From positions 499,855-563,854 of the forward strand of contig VXAY01002085.1 of assembly GCA_013399855.1 (NCBI GenBank): a stretch of DNA of 64,000 nt. The letters run 5' to 3'. Each line of letters begins with the position of its first letter. Position 1 is the stretch's first letter. The stretch comes from Oxyruncus cristatus (lineage: Eukaryota > Chordata > Aves > Passeriformes > Cotingidae). Below, piece after piece: positions 34,401 through 48,750 of this stretch. The notes beneath the pieces are model-generated. The model saw only the letters and a list, made by a program, of their open reading frames with translations, was not told the origin of the DNA and did no database searches. Made by a program: the position numbers and the translations under genes.

Positions 34401-36999
34401 ATATGGAGAAAGGAATTGGCTGGGGATGAGTCATTTCAGTGTGGCTGATTGCCATGATGTCTGGTACTAACCAAGTATTGCTAATTATCTGCATATAATT
34501 CATATGTCTGTGAGTTTATGTTAAGTATGTTTTTAATGTGCAGATTGATACCTACTGTGAAGTTCAGCATTTCTCAATGAAGAATACTACACCTTTCCAT
34601 TCAAGAGAAAAGAAAAATCTAATAACATCATCAAGGGAGAAATTTCACCCTAACAAAGCAATACCTGTGGAATTGAAAACCTCTTATTCCCATTTAGAAG
34701 AGAATACGATGGTTCTGGAATGAAAGACCTGGATGGGCCCCTGACAGGTGCTGAAAGGAAGACCGACCTTAAGAGAAAATAGATTTCTCAGAGGAGAAGG
34801 AAGAATAGGAGTGTGTGAATCCTCATTCCTTGACTACCACCTCCTCAGGAAGGAGACTAATAAGGAGAGGTGAAGTATTAACTTTAGTTTACAATCTCCA
34901 GGTTTATCTAAACATACTTTTCTCATCTATGAATTTTAAAAACAATTGTAACTGGATTGTTCTGGATATATAAATAAAGGTTTGCATTTATCCTTATCCA
35001 TGTTAAGTAAAATTTTAAAACAACTGACTAACAGGAATCTCTTAAATGTATAAACTGAAGTCTTGTAACTACTCAACAACTATTATCTCAACAATGAGAA
35101 TAGCTTGGACAATGATAATAGTTAAATAAATATTTGTGCTGCTATTGATAGTGTGGTGCTGAAAGACACCATTTTCTGTTTGTGCAGAGTTGGCACAAGT
35201 GGCAAAAGTTGGCAGAGTGGTCATTTTATTAAAACAAGTGTAAGCCAAACGGTACTTAAAAGTCAAGGACTCAGCTGGATTGTGAGGTTGGAAATTCACC
35301 GGCGTTGTGCTGAGATCACCCAATGCATTGCTCACTACCTTACCTGGCATCAGCTATCTCTTCAAAAATCCGGATTACTTTTATTACTAGAAAACAAGTG
35401 GGGAACTCAAATGAAAAGAATTTTGTTTTCTATTTAAAGTATACTTTAAATTCTTCTATCAGAGTGTTTATCTTATTGAGAACCCCCCTTTATTTAAAGA
35501 TAAAATAGCCCAGTAGTACTTTCCCAACTTACATTATAAATTTCTTACATCTGTTTACAAGTGTAGTCTGTGAGACAAAGAGAGAGGTGTTGCCTGAGAA
35601 TCCTCCTCCCCTCTCCAGAGAGTAGAACAGAACTGAATTTGGAAAAATTGTTAAGCACCTTATACTTTGAATAGAAGGGAAAAGTGTTGATAAGAGACTT
35701 GCAAAAATTAAAATTTCCTCAAAAATATATATTGGAAAGACTGTAGAGAGATTACTTCTATACCACTAAAGACAATACCTCTATTTTCAGGTGAATAGAA
35801 GGATATTCCCCCTCTTCCATATGTATTCAGAATGAAAAACCAAGAATGAGTTACGTATGTAAACACACTAACATGAGTGGATCAAAATGTTAACTCTCTG
35901 CCATTGATTTCTTAGGATAACAAGAGCTCAAGGCATATTGTCAGACAGAAAACAGAATATTAAAAATAGTATTTCTCTCATGCCTTGACTGTTTTAATGT
36001 TAAAAAAAGCAAAAAGAAAAAGCTAACACCACTGTTGATGTGCTGTATCTGCGGGGCAGTAACCATGACAACTCAGCTAGCTTTTCTTTTAATTTATAAA
36101 GCAAATATAAGCATTTATAGCAATATTCGTAAAATGTGTTTATACAATGTTGATAACATTCATGGTTTTTAAAATAAACCTTTGTCTGTGTCCCATATTT
36201 CCTCATTTTTTATGCATTCACATTCTTCACAGTTGTCAGGACTTTTTAAATTTTATTCTTGTCATTTTGATATTTTGCCAGAATTAAGCTGAGTTGTTTT
36301 GATTTTCTTTCAGTATTTTTTATTGCATTGCTTTGGTTTTCTATTTTTTCCACTGTATTTTTTTTTCTAATTCCTCATGTATCTATATTTTTCTTAAATG
36401 TTAATAGTTTTCATTTAAACCAGATCTAAGAGTTTATTGATTTATTGTATTTGGTTGTGCGAGTTGTCCTGCCAGCTTTGTGGAGCATTTCAGAACAGAA
36501 GCTTCCTGATGAGTTAGGATCCAAAATAATTTAGCCTTAAGCTCTTGGCAGCACCTCTGTTTCTTCACAGCAGTGCTGTACAATGTAGGGCTAGAAAGTC
36601 AGCATTCCTAATAGGTATAATTTTGAATATCTGCCCAAACTGAAGAAAATTAAATAGAAAAATGTGTGTCTTAGGATTCCAGAAATTCTGCATTGTTTTT
36701 ACACTAACTGAACTTCTTTTATCACAGTTACGTTAAAGGGCAAATTCTGTTCAATTTATAAATATAACCACTTCCATCTTTCATTTGCTTGCAGGAGTGA
36801 AACAAGCATGCTTTGAGTACTTGAATTTTATGAAACTGATGCTGAACTGTCTGGCAACCAACCTTTATATTAATACAGGTAAAGATAAACTAACTAACTG
36901 TGTTTCTGGTGAGAAAAAATGCCCAAAAACCTGCCTCTGTCCTTGGTTACCCTGAGATATCTGAGGGAATGATTGAGCTGGGCTTAAACAGGGTGATAG
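31497..36999. other. Unique AT-rich DNA, no gene seen (first part of 9.5-kb stretch)
   Basis: No repeat family or gene recognised. The longest frames (31973-32266 minus, 33185-33511 minus with 108 codons, 35069-35350 minus, 35153-35437 plus) are about the length expected by chance in 128 kb of two-strand sequence at this base composition. None carries a domain I know. The 33185-33511 frame looks more protein-like than most, but I see no supporting splice sites or neighbours. Confidence 0.5.
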
Positions 37000-39900
37000 A
37001 TTTCCCCTAGTTTCAAAAAAAACAACTTGGTGACACTGCCCTAGCTCAATGGTTTTGCTTATATTTCCTTTTCCTTTGTAAGGAAGAAGATTGAAAGGTT
37101 TGAATCTAAACTTTCAGCTCTTTCTTTTTATTCCCTTTTTACTTTGTTTCTCCTTCAAGTGGTCTGGTCTCACCATCTTGTCTACATCTCAGAATAATAA
37201 TTTTGCATTTCAAAAAGATAAGAACTACACAAGAATCAACTCATTTAACTGATGTGAAATATGTCTGAAAGATATTCTGCCATAATGTGTTTAAAACTTG
37301 ATAACTCGGTTTTCCAACTGATGGTTTTTTCAGTGGCTGTTTATTTGAAAATCATCAGAAACATAAGAGTGGTCCTTTGTTTAGGGGGTCTGGTGGAATG
37401 AAATATAAACTTTGAGAAGAAAGTAGGCTATTAATAGAAGTGATTTCTCTCTGTATCTGATCAGGAGAGTAAAAGTTAAAAAGTACCATTCCAATATATA
37501 TTCAGTTTACAACCTTTCAAACAACCCGTGATAGCTGCTTAGGTGAAAGAAAAAAATGCAAGCTGCCTGCTAAAGAGAGCTAAACCATAGCAGTAATAAA
37601 TATCTTTATTAACTACTCACTTTATTCCTCTGATGTTGAGATTAATATACCCCTTTAGGTTCTCCCTTGTAAACAGAGGAAAAACTTCACTGCAGCCCAT
37701 TGTAAAATGGCTTTCATGCAGGCAGCAACAATAAATGTAGGCGTATTTTTCTTTCTCCACTCCATCATTTTGGGTGAGATGGAAGAATAAACAATTAGCT
37801 GAGACAGTTTTAGTTTAAAAAGGGCCAGAGGAGAGAGAATTCCTAAAAATCTTTCCTCTGTCTCATATCCTACCTCCTGTGAATCTGGGTAACAATCCAC
37901 TTACAGTGGTGTGATATTTTTCAATGGAACATACTCAACAACTTTGAACATTTCCTACTAGTACCACTGCTTTATAAGAGAGGGTTTTTTTTTCTGATCA
38001 AATATTCTAACCCTGTTTTCATTTTTATGGAAATATTCCTGGTACACAAACCGTTTGAAGGTGACATACTGAAAAGTGATTTTTAATGTAGGTGGTAGAA
38101 AATATTTTATTTTGACTATAGGGGAAAGAAATTCAGCTATTCATGTTTTACACAGTGTTACTATAACCTCATCAGTACAAAGCAGACAGAAGTAGTTAAT
38201 CATTAAGTTTTCTTGGAAGTTTTTAGATTTCAGCTTTTGAGGAGTGAAAACTATCACGTTTACATGATTTACACAGAATAAAAGACATATCTTTATGCAG
38301 TTTACTGTGCACAGTTACTTGACTGCATGTGAGGATGCATTAATTTTTTTGCGTTGCAGTGTTATCATATCTCTTACAGCTTTAGATCACTCCAGATAGC
38401 AGTAATGTGATTCTTGCTTTTCCTATAACTGGTGTACATTATTTCTTTTAATCTTGAGTTTAAGTGCCGTGGAAATCTATTTACTCTTTTGTCCAGGCCT
38501 CAGTTCACTCTTTAGGATTACTATCCTGTTATTTGAAAGCTATTTAAAAAATTAAAATGACAACTAATGAATAGGGGTTTGGTTTGGATAGTCAGCCTGC
38601 AGCAGGTAATTTTGTTCTCTGTTGCAGTTTTGCACAGCACAAGCATGGAAAGGAATAAAGGCTAACATGCCTCAAAAGCAATCAAATACTTTGCCATACT
38701 TATCTGTCAACTCCTTAATCAACTCTACCAGGAAAAGCAGTGAAAAATTAAGGCAAAACAAATGAATGTTCTTTTCTCAGGAGAGATTTGAAATTAATTG
38801 GAAGGTTGCTCAGGTAGAGATTCAGGTGGTTGTAGGTAGAAGAGATGGAAGAAGAAAAGCTCTATTACCAAAGGTAACAGAGAATGGAAAATAGTTTCTG
38901 CAAGAGTGCAGAGAATGGAAAAAGAATAATAAAGTGCATGTAGGGGTGGTATAAATTTAAATCCTAAATTAGTCTCCTAGTAGAAGCCTAGGCTAATTTG
39001 TTTAGGTTCCTTCTACAACCAATGGATAGAAATAGGTGCTCCAGAGAGTAATTTGTTCCATTTGCCTTTGACACCTCAATAGTTGGGATAAATAGAAAGG
39101 GACAAATTCCTTTTTAAAGTGTCTGCTTTTGTTCTGTTGTTGGCAGAGGGAGTCTAGAGAGCTATGGTAAGGTAAAATAGCTTTTACTAGGATTTGAGAG
39201 ATGTTTGTGAGGTTTAGCATTTTAAACTGAACATTCAAACACATGAGAGTTCTTTTTTATAGAATTCTTTGAAGGTGTGAGCATGCTAATGTTATATATT
39301 CAATAGATGTGTTCCTATTAATTCCAATATAAAGTTGAAAATAACAAATTTAAGCCAACTGGCTGAGATAGAAAGCAGACAGGATTCCGTTTAGAAGTTG
39401 CTGCACTTTTATTATAGTTTACAAGATTTAAAGCTGTTCTTGATCTACATTGTGAATATAAAAAAGTACTATTCTTTTCTGATTTATGAGTTTTGATTCT
39501 GTAATCTGATCCTAGGTCTACTGAAACCACTGGAAAAAACATTATTTCTTCAAAGAATGAATCTTATGCAGGGCTGCATGTTCTGCTACGATAAAAACCA
39601 TTAAGTCCTAATATGAGCTTGTTTTTGTAGGGGGACTAGTGCTGTCATCTCTGCTAGAAGAACAACAGTCAAACTGCTTACTGACCTCCAAGTATAAGTG
39701 CTTCTTATATAAGAGGAAGTGAAAAGTGGCTTTTTCACAACTTACAGTATTTGCTCTACATCATGACCAACCGGGGAAGTCAACAGAGAAAGCTGAGAAA
39801 TAAATTTATCTATATTTTAAGAAAAGGAGTACCTGAGTGACTGCAGTTGTCAGTTCAGTATTTTTAATTAATTAATTACCATTAATTAATTTTCTTGAGT

Positions 39901-41034
39901 TTCTATACATATTCATACATGTTTGTGCACATACCATTATGGGGGGTTGTAATTTGCTTTTTTTTTATAAAAAAGTTCCTGTTACCAAAAAATCCGGACT
40001 TAATTTATGTTTACCTTTCCTTAAGTAACATGATGATAGTATTAAGTCTGTCTAAGCAGGATTAGAACTTTTTGCAGCATACAAGTAGTTCCTTAGCTAT
40101 TAATAACAAATGTGAAAAAATTGAATGGAAAAACAGGTATTTCTTCCAAAAGGGAGTGAAGTCACTATAACTAATATCAGCTACAGATAGACTCTGGTGT
40201 TAAAAATTTTTATAGCATAGAAATACATCATAGAGAATATGCTGTTACTTTTCAGGGAGTTTGTACTCCTGTTGCTGCAGCATTTAGTTTTGGAAAACTT
40301 TTTGCACGGTGATACTTAAAAATCTGTGCAATTTTTCTGTATGGCAAATTGCCATACAGGCTAGCATTGCTCTCTTCCTAGTTTACAATTACTAGCTTCT
40401 AGTATCAGGAAATTTTGTCCCTAACAAATTGCAATTATTCAATGAACAGTCAAGTTGGATTAATGTTTTCTTTGTGCAATCAATATCTCAGAAAAAGCAG
40501 AATATATCTTTCCCTTTAAAGTCCTTGAAAATATAACCAATCACAAGGTTATTCTCTTTTAAGGTAAATTTTTAAGTAAGGTATTTAGGACTAAGAAATT
40601 CTCACAGATTTCTCGAGTGATATTTCTTTTCTACAGAATATACTCAGTTCTGTGGAAATACTTCTCTGTCAGCTGCCTTTATTATTGCTGAGATTTTGTG
40701 AACAGTGCATTGAGAAAAGACTCATCTTTTCCAAAGTTCTTCAAAGTCTTCCAGTAAGCAGATTAAAGTGTTAACAAGCATCTTGTTGAGAACAGTTCTG
40801 TACAACTGGGAAGACTGCTAATTTAGGTTAAAAAATCACTGAGCCCACAGGAAAGACTCAAGTGGAATAAATGATTCTTTATGATCTAACACAAATACAG
40901 GGGATTAAGACATTTTTCTGGGCATAAAAAGACCATCAAACTATGTAAAATGTTTTCTGAGTCCTGCAGCAATGTCATGGACCATTAAGAAATCTATGGT
41001 AAAACAACTGTTGGCCTGCTGAATGTAGTGTTTC
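37000..41034. other. Unique AT-rich DNA, no gene seen (second part)
   Basis: No gene or transposon recognised. Local structures are a TTAATTAA-rich palindromic patch at about 39866-39893 and a perfect 23-nt palindrome at 40337-40359. Confidence 0.5.
40337..40359. repeat. Perfect 11-bp palindrome with 1-nt centre
   Basis: CTGTATGGCAA and TTGCCATACAG are exact reverse complements around a single central A. A short isolated inverted repeat with no gene beside it. Confidence 0.9.
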
Positions 41035-41193
41035 ATCTTCCCTTCCCCTTTCCTTTCCTTTCCCCTTTCCCCTCCCCTTCCCCTTCCCTTTCCCCTTCTG
41101 CTTCCCTTTCCCCTTTCCCTTTCCCTTTCCCTTCCCTTTCTCCTTCCCTTCCCCTTCCCCTTTCCTTTCCTCTTCCCCTTCCCTTTCCCCTCT
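41035..41193 (+). repeat. Polypyrimidine low-complexity tract
   Basis: About 160 bp made almost wholly of C and T in CCCTTT/CCCTTCC units (purine-only on the minus strand). It produces an artificial Pro/Phe/Ser/Leu frame (41028-41213). Long mirror-like homopyrimidine tracts can adopt triplex structure, but that is not shown here. Confidence 0.95.
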
Positions 41194-41875
41194 ATATTCT
41201 ATTAAATATCTAGTAAAATTCTACTAAATACATAGACTATCTTCTGCTATTGAAAATAATTACAGTTTCAGTTCCACCCCTGTGTGGGTTTCATGAATTG
41301 TCATTGTTTCAGAACTATTGCTGAGCTATTATTATGCCTAATCTCACAAAAAAAAGAATGCAAAGACATACAGACTTCTAGGTAAAACCTCCTGTGTTAG
41401 TCATTAAAATGTAAAAAGATTAAATGCTGCAGGGAGCTGATTTAGCTCCTTTTTTTTTTTTTTTTTCAATGGAATAATTCAAGTTAGCATTCAAATTTGC
41501 TGTTTCCCCTTAGTGAATAATACTGATGGATGAGGTATCCAGTCAATTATTGATAGAATTCTTCACTAAATTTTTCAGTGTGTGTAAAAATGAGAGGAAC
41601 CTGTGTTTCCATGTAATCCAACAAAAAAATAGGGCAAGAAGAATGGATTTTTTGAGAGATCAAGAGAAAGAAAAATCTACTCATACATTGAACTAGGTAA
41701 CGATCATTACATTCTGAAATCCTGTTCTGTGTGAAGTAAATTGAAATCAGACTGATCTTTAACTTAAAATTAGGACAAGATTTGGTGACATTAAATTAAG
41801 TAAATATCCAACTATATAATCTGTTTTAACTACTACACAATAATAAGGCAATAAGAAGATCTACAGTCTCAAAGG
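41194..41875. other. Unique AT-rich DNA, no gene seen
   Basis: AT-rich sequence with a T-run at about 41451-41466. Nothing recognised. Confidence 0.55.
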
Positions 41876-42285
41876 ATCATAGAATCATGGAGTCATAGAA
41901 TGGTTTGAGTTGGAAGATCATCTAGTTGCAATCTCCCTCCAGAGCCCCACCCAACCTGGCCTTGAACACTGGAACACAGGGATGGAGCATCTATAACTTC
42001 TCTGGGCAACCTGTTGCAGTGCCTCACCACCCCCACAGTAAAGGATTTCTTCCTAATATCCAGTCTAACCCTGCCCTCTTTCAGTTTAAAGCCATTCACC
42101 CTTCTCTTATCCCTTGCTCTTGTGAAAAGTCCCCTTCCATCTCTCTTGTAGGCCCACTTTGGGTACTGAAAGGTGCTATAAAGACTCCCCAGAGCCTTCT
42201 CTTCTCCAGCCTCAACAACCCAAATTCTGTTAGCCTGTCTTCACAGGAGAGCCGCCCCAGCCCTCTGACCACTGAAGGAGATCAT
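41876..42285 (-). mobile_element. CR1 LINE copy with intact 3' tail
   Basis: The plus strand begins with the reverse complement of the CR1 tail (AATCATGGAGTCATAGAATGG, with the 8-bp periodicity). The body contains CAACCTGGCCTTGAACACTG and CTGGGCAACCTGTTGCAGTG, and the ORF2 C-terminal coding (minus frame 41893-42099 with RVRLDIRKKSF and NRLPREV). It ends in CTTCTCCAGCCTCAACAACCC and GAGAGCCGCCCCAGCCCTC. 5'-truncated. Confidence 0.92.
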
Positions 42286-45200
42286 GAAGTTCATGACAGT
42301 AAGTAGCAGTTTCTATATATGTCTGGAATTTATTATTAATATAAAAAAGTACAAAACAATTACTGTATTTTTTTGTGTTTACGCTTTCCTTAATATAGTC
42401 GATACTTTGAAGTAAATCTTCTCTTTGTCCAGAGACAGAAGAGGAATCAGGAAGAAGAGTGCTAATGGAAAAGAGAAAACAAAGTAATGGGTGAGAGCTG
42501 GAAACATGTGAAGTATTTGCCTTATACACACAATTGTGTTGCCCTCAGTTTGGTCAAATCATATGTGTTTTGCAGAAATCAACCTTTTAGATGAGAAAGT
42601 GCCATCTACTTCCCAAAGTATGAGCTTATTTGAATAGTTAATAACTTTGGTGGGTCAACAGTTATTTTTTAGCAAAGGAGTACAAAATATGAGCATTCTA
42701 ATAAACTGTGACTTGTTAAAACATGTCTGTGTTTCAAATCATGTTTGTGTAAAGCATTGCTTGTTTCTGCAGAGAAGGTGTATATGTGTGTATATTTACA
42801 TTAAAGTTACCAGCCTTTTTCATTTGTCAGTAGAGAGGATTATCAGTACATTTTATTTTATTTACCCTATCACTACTAACAGAGTTCCACAACAGATGGA
42901 GACACGATCTCACACAAATGGCTTTTTTACTGGGCAGAACTATCAGGCTTTTCAGTAGATTGATGCTTTAGGTGTATTGAAAGAGGCATTTTAAAAAGTC
43001 GCTTAAGATATCCTTTTCTCTGCAAGTCTTCTGCACAGAATAAATTAGTGTTTTACCCCAAAGAAAGAAGAAGGGATAGTATGCATAAAGGAATCTACTG
43101 AGACAAAAAGATTTGCAGATAAAAGTGAAAGATGTTCTTCTTCAGTATAATATTTGGAGTCCTCTACAGCTCTGAAGATAAGATTTAGATATGAATAGGG
43201 ATCTCCTAGACCCTATTAGGAAAAAATTACTCCTCAGAAAAGTATTTTTGTCCAGAAATTTAAGTTCCTAGTTGTGGAATAAGTCTTCTTCTAGTAACAT
43301 TAGGGTTCTTTTATTTTTTCCAGCAAATGATTGCCTGGTGGTAATGCTTTTAAACTTGTTTTTAGTAGGGATATTACAAAACAGTTCAGTAAAAGAAAAT
43401 AATTTAGAACATATCACAAGTTAATTCCATTTCTGTTAAATATGAAGGTAATTTTATTTAATAAATGACTGCTTTAGTGTTAGGAGATAAGCTGAAACAC
43501 TAGAGGAACTAAAGCAAAATATTGTCTAAAAAACCCAAAGAATTCACTGCATCTCTTCAGATCAGAGTTAGTGCCTGCAGTCAAGTTTTCTTAAATTTTA
43601 ATGACCGAGTCACAAAATTTATATTTTCTTCTTATGGTGTATTGTTCTACAATTTCACAGTGAGCTCCAGGAAACATTCTATGACATCAGATGAGCTTAA
43701 TGAAACATAGAGTTTTATATTAAATGTCAACTACTGATGGTTTTGCCACTTCTTGCAGTTCACTGCAAGAGATACTACGAGGGCGTAACTGTTATGCTCA
43801 AGCACATAAGAGATCTTGCTTTGAGGCTCATCTGGCCAAGGTCAGAAAAAAAATGCTCCATTAAGTCTGGCTTCTTTATTTTAGAGTGAAACTTTGCACA
43901 TTTAAACATTTCTCCCATCTTTGCTTTTATTCATCAAAAAATTAAAAGTCCATGTGGGCTTGAATTTTTAAAATAAAGAGGCTGAACTCCCCATGAAGTA
44001 ATTCATATGCTCACGGCTTAGTACATGTGTTCAATTAATGTCTGCCTTTAATATGTGGACGATCTGATACGTGGATATCTGTCTTAAAGTGCATTTCCTA
44101 GTGCAATATTTCCTTTTTTTTTTTTGTTTTACATTTTAATTGCCAGTAATTTACAATTATTTTCTGGAAATACCAGAGAAAGCTTCACAAGCAGTGAGGA
44201 AGATTTAATAAGGCGAATTGTACTTTGCTATGACTGTATCCTTCACAACTGCTGGCACAGATAAGACTGAAGTACTGTATGTTTTACAGACACTTTTTTT
44301 TTCCTTAACTTCATACTGAACAATTTATAAGTAGTCTTCCTTTCTTCCTTGCACCTTATTACTCCACACCTACCCACACAGCCTTGCTAAGTAGCGTGTA
44401 AAGGACAAGGCAGCCAGCAAAAATTGCAAGACCTTTGAACGCTTTCCTCATCTCTGCTAAGAGTACATACCTTGTCTGTATTTTAGCTTGATGTCATGGA
44501 CCTAAAAACATACACACACTCGTCCTCCAGGGGCACTGTCCTCTCCATGGGCCCAAGGACACAGGCTGAAAGGTCCCCTCAGTCTGGAGACCAAGACATT
44601 GGAGTAGTAACAGGCTCAGTAAGCACAGAGTTTAAATAGAGTACACTGACACTGTTACTGTGTCACCACACTGAGGATGGGATAGACAGCAGCAGTGACT
44701 ACAAATACACTTGATGTGTTTATTTCTTCAGCTGTGCCAGCAAGGCTCACATTTTTAAACATTCAGACAAATGCTCCTAAAAATTCCTAGAAGCACTCTG
44801 GATGGTTAGATACTCATAAAAACACACGCCAAATAAGATTTCCAAAGCCTAAACTGTCATGGAATGTTTGAAACCTAATGTGCCTGGGGACTTTTTAAAA
44901 TATTAGAATGTGCATCACAGGGATGTCCCATCCAGGTATTTTTGAAAATCCATATTTAAATAAATTCCAAGGAACCATGTTAAAATTCCTAGCTTAGCAG
45001 TTACTTGAGCATGGGTAGATGCAACCACTAATCTTCAGAACATTTTCCATTACTGTTCAGGAGGGTTATGAATTATGCAGAGACAGAAGCGCAGACCAGT
45101 GCCATTCCAGGACATTATGTAAAAGATTTTTGAAGGCAGAACCAAAGGCCTGTGACAGTCACAGGAAAAAAATCAATGAATATTCCAGAGTAAGGAAAAA

Positions 45201-48200
45201 ACCTCAGAGGATAAATCTAGAACAAGTACAGTCATCAGTGTTTTCTTTTGTAACATTATGAGACTGTGAAAATAAGATAAAAAAGGTAATATTTTCCACT
45301 ATCCAATTCAGATTTATCATGTGTTTATTTCAAAGATAATTTTCACCCCAAAACACACACCTTTGCTTTTCAGAATTCATATGATAGGGAAATGGAATGT
45401 GTAGCTGAAGGAAAACTCTGGCAATAAGCTCTTTAGCAAACATGAGGTGTCCAGAAATCCTGCAAATGGTATGCAGTGCAGGAGATCTGGACAGCCAGCT
45501 GGCATCACCAGTGCACCTTTTATATAGAATTGCATTTCCCGCAAAAATCTCTTTGGTGATTTATGTATTCACCTTTTAAATACCCTAAACGGTTTGGGAA
45601 ATGAACCATGTGACTAGCAGGAACAGAAATCCCTTTAAAATATTTGAAAAGAGAAAAGGGGAGGCCCAGAAGGTGAAGAAAAAGGCAGATTTCCATGCTT
45701 CACTGCCTCACACCTGGCTATGAGAGGAATCAAACACATGAGCCATTGAAAAAAAAAAAAAAAAAAGATACAACTGGGACTTCCAAATCTCTGGTAAGTC
45801 TGTAGTGATTAGGGAAAAATATCTTGTTGTTAAAAGAAAGAACCAATTCCCAAAAAACATAAAAGTTAACCCCCTAATTTTCTCTTAACTTCTTCCATTT
45901 CTCTATAACCATTATTTGTGTCTTGTAAGTTAAGGTGTTTAAACTTTATCATGTCTACCTACTGTTGGATAACCATTATTTAAAAAAAATTATGTAACGC
46001 ATAAGCTATTTTTCTCCTTACTTAGTGATGATTGTACTAGATTTTTGTTCCTTCAGGCTACTCTGACAATATACTGTCACTTACTTACAGATTTATGTTA
46101 AGTTTCGTAGTTTTGCTTGCCTTTCTCTCCATTCATATAGTACCCAATTAATTCCCATTCTCATTCTCATGTAACTTTCTTGGTTACTTTTCGTATTTTT
46201 TCTTTTTTTTTCAGTCTCTCCTGGTCCACAGGTTTTTCTGTCTTCCTTCAAGCCTTCTGTCATCTCTTTCTTTTCAACATATTTTCTATGTTTTTATTAG
46301 GACAGATCTATAAGGGGTTTGGGGTTTTTTTTGTAGTCAAGGAGAAATTCTTCCCAAAGACTGTTTATATTAAACAATTCCTGAAGGGGCAGCTCCGATT
46401 AAGTAAAGAACGGCATATTAAAAGAACATTAGAAGGACACTGTGACAAGTTGAAATGCAACATTCCAATTTCCTAAATTTTTATTTTGCTTCAAAGATGT
46501 TCCATATGAAAGAAGACTTAAACAAGTGCAAGTGTGAATGTAAGTGACTTCAGTCAGGGCGTGGAAAATGTTTTTTCTTTTAAATATTAACCAAAATCTT
46601 AATCATAATTGTGACTACATAGATATACTTGAAATTATTATATAATTAACAAACGTAGAGGGTGCATATTTTAAAAGAAAATGTTATAAAGATTCAGAGT
46701 AACAGCTTAACAGTCAAGTTTTTTTCCTAAAATGTTAACAGTTGGCTTTTGCCAAGAAACATATTTTGCTTTTTGTTCAGTTAAATAATATATTTTAAAA
46801 TATGTACTATCTGTTTTTCAGACTAAAAAGTACCCGATAGTGCTGGCTCTAGCTGTGTGATTGACTCTCAAAGGAGGTAGTGTTTGTTTAGTTAATACTT
46901 GACACCTTAACAAAGACTGATTTTACTTGGAAATGAAATCTGCACCCACAAGAAGGTATACTGTCTTCCTCTGTACTTTCCCACTCTGCTGGGTAAAAGC
47001 TCAAATAGAAAAATCACGGTAAAGTATTAGCAAATGTGCGCTATGGCAATTCATAAAGAAACAAAAATAAAACTCCTCAGCCTGAAATATAGTTGCTGCA
47101 TGTCTGAGCTTGGAAATACTAGTGCAAAGACTTTAGTTAGTGAATCTGGGAGAAAGAAATCCTTCCAGAATTTGAAGACACGTAAACAGGCTCTGAAAAA
47201 AACATAATCATTACCAACAGAACCTTCAACCAGTGATGCTGGAAACGAGAAAGCTTATGCATCTCCTCCACTGGTTTATTTGAAGAGCTTCTTTGTAAGA
47301 TGAGGTTCGTACTGAGATGGCAGATGTTCCAGCATTCTGTGTAGTAGATTGGGAAAGCTGTAATGAGGATTGCCTACAGGAAAGCAGCATCACTGAACAG
47401 CTCTGAAAGAGGTCTGTTCATCCCAAATACCATTGGCCCCCTTAACTTGGAGTCTGCTCCAAGAGCTCCATATCTACCTTTTAGATATGGAACTTGAGAA
47501 GCTGGAAGCAGTCTTTAAGGTAACTACTCGTGTAACTCTTATCCTCGTTACCTGGGACCTCTGTACACAACGGGGAATGACACCTTGAAACAAAAATCAC
47601 TTAGAACAATATACAAGGGAAGAGTGGGGCATAGACCCAATGCAACATGCAAAGGTGACACAAATGCTGGTTCAACTTACAATTACTTACTATTGGGGAA
47701 TTATTTGAGTAGTGGGATGAAATCTGAAATGTTAGACCATGCATTGTTTACTTTTGGTTATGAATATAGAATCAGATTAAAATAAGTTTAATATTTTGCC
47801 TTTAACAAGTTCATTTGAAGATATTATCATAACAGTCATCCTGTGGTATGTAAGTATTTCTGCATTCCTATAGCAGAATAATTATTTCCACCATTGCCAC
47901 AGGCCTTCCTCTAGGCATTCAGTTCCTCCATTAGTTCCACAGGCATATAGATATTTCTGTCCCTTGAAAAGCATTGCAATATATTTGATTCAATTGAATT
48001 GAATTATGCTTATTTCCCTAACTCCTCTTTTGTATTCTAATCTATTTTTATTCCAAACAAACATGTCTACCAAAATTATGTCATTGTACTATTGCAAGTT
48101 ATTTGAGTAGTTGTCAGTAGTTTTGTGAGCCTGAGATAAGGGACACAAAAGAAGGCTGGACACAGCGTGCACCAGAAAGGCCTAGCCCGTAGGAAATGGA

Positions 48201-48359
48201 TGTAAGCCAACAGAGGCCATCTGGCTTCAGGATCAGGACTGATCCCTGACCTTTCTTTTTTTAACTGTACAAACATAACAATGCATAGCTCTAATTTCTG
48301 TGATAGATCAGTACCTGCGCAAGGACAAGTTTTCTGTATTAATCTCTATTATCATTATT
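42286..48359. other. Unique AT-rich DNA, no gene seen
   Basis: About 6 kb without a recognisable gene or transposon. Frames such as 42230-42529 (minus), 42647-42958 (plus), 45019-45261 (plus) and 46180-46476 (plus) have no known domain and AT-driven composition. A-rich runs occur near 45748-45766. Confidence 0.5.
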
Positions 48360-48750
48360 TCACAGAATCTTTAGGGTTGGAAGGGACCTCTGGAGATCAT
48401 CCAGCCCACCCCTCCCTGCTAAGGCAAGGTCATCTGGAGCGTGTGACACAGGACTGTGTCCAGGTGGGTTTTGAATGTCTCCTGAGAGAGAGATTCCACC
48501 ACCTCCCTGGGCAACCTGTTCCAGTGCTCTGCCACCCTCGATGTAAAGAAGTTCTTCCTCATGTTACGGTGAATCATATTGAGTTTTAGTTTATGACCAT
48601 TACTCCTTGTCACTGGGCACCACAGAAAAGAGTCTGGCACCAACCCCTTGGGACCTGCCTTTGAGGTATTTACATGCATTGATGAGATCCCTTCTCAGTC
48701 TTCTCCAGACTAAGCAGGCCCAGCACCTGCAGTCTCTCCTCATGAAAGAT
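48360..48750 (-). mobile_element. CR1 LINE copy followed by poly-T
   Basis: The 3' end is at TCACAGAATCTTTAGGGTTGG. The minus strand encodes the ORF2 C-terminus (frame 48419-48679 with [12 protein letters not shown]), then CAGTCTTCTCCAGACTAAGCAGGCC and the 5' break at TCTCTCCTCATGAAAGA. A run of about 20 T follows at about 48753-48772. CR1 lacks a poly(A) tail, so this run belongs to the flank, not to the element's end. Confidence 0.92.

Noticed and set aside
41028..41213. Pro/Phe/Ser/Leu-rich frame
   Set aside because: Wholly within the polypyrimidine tract, so there is no real coding signal.
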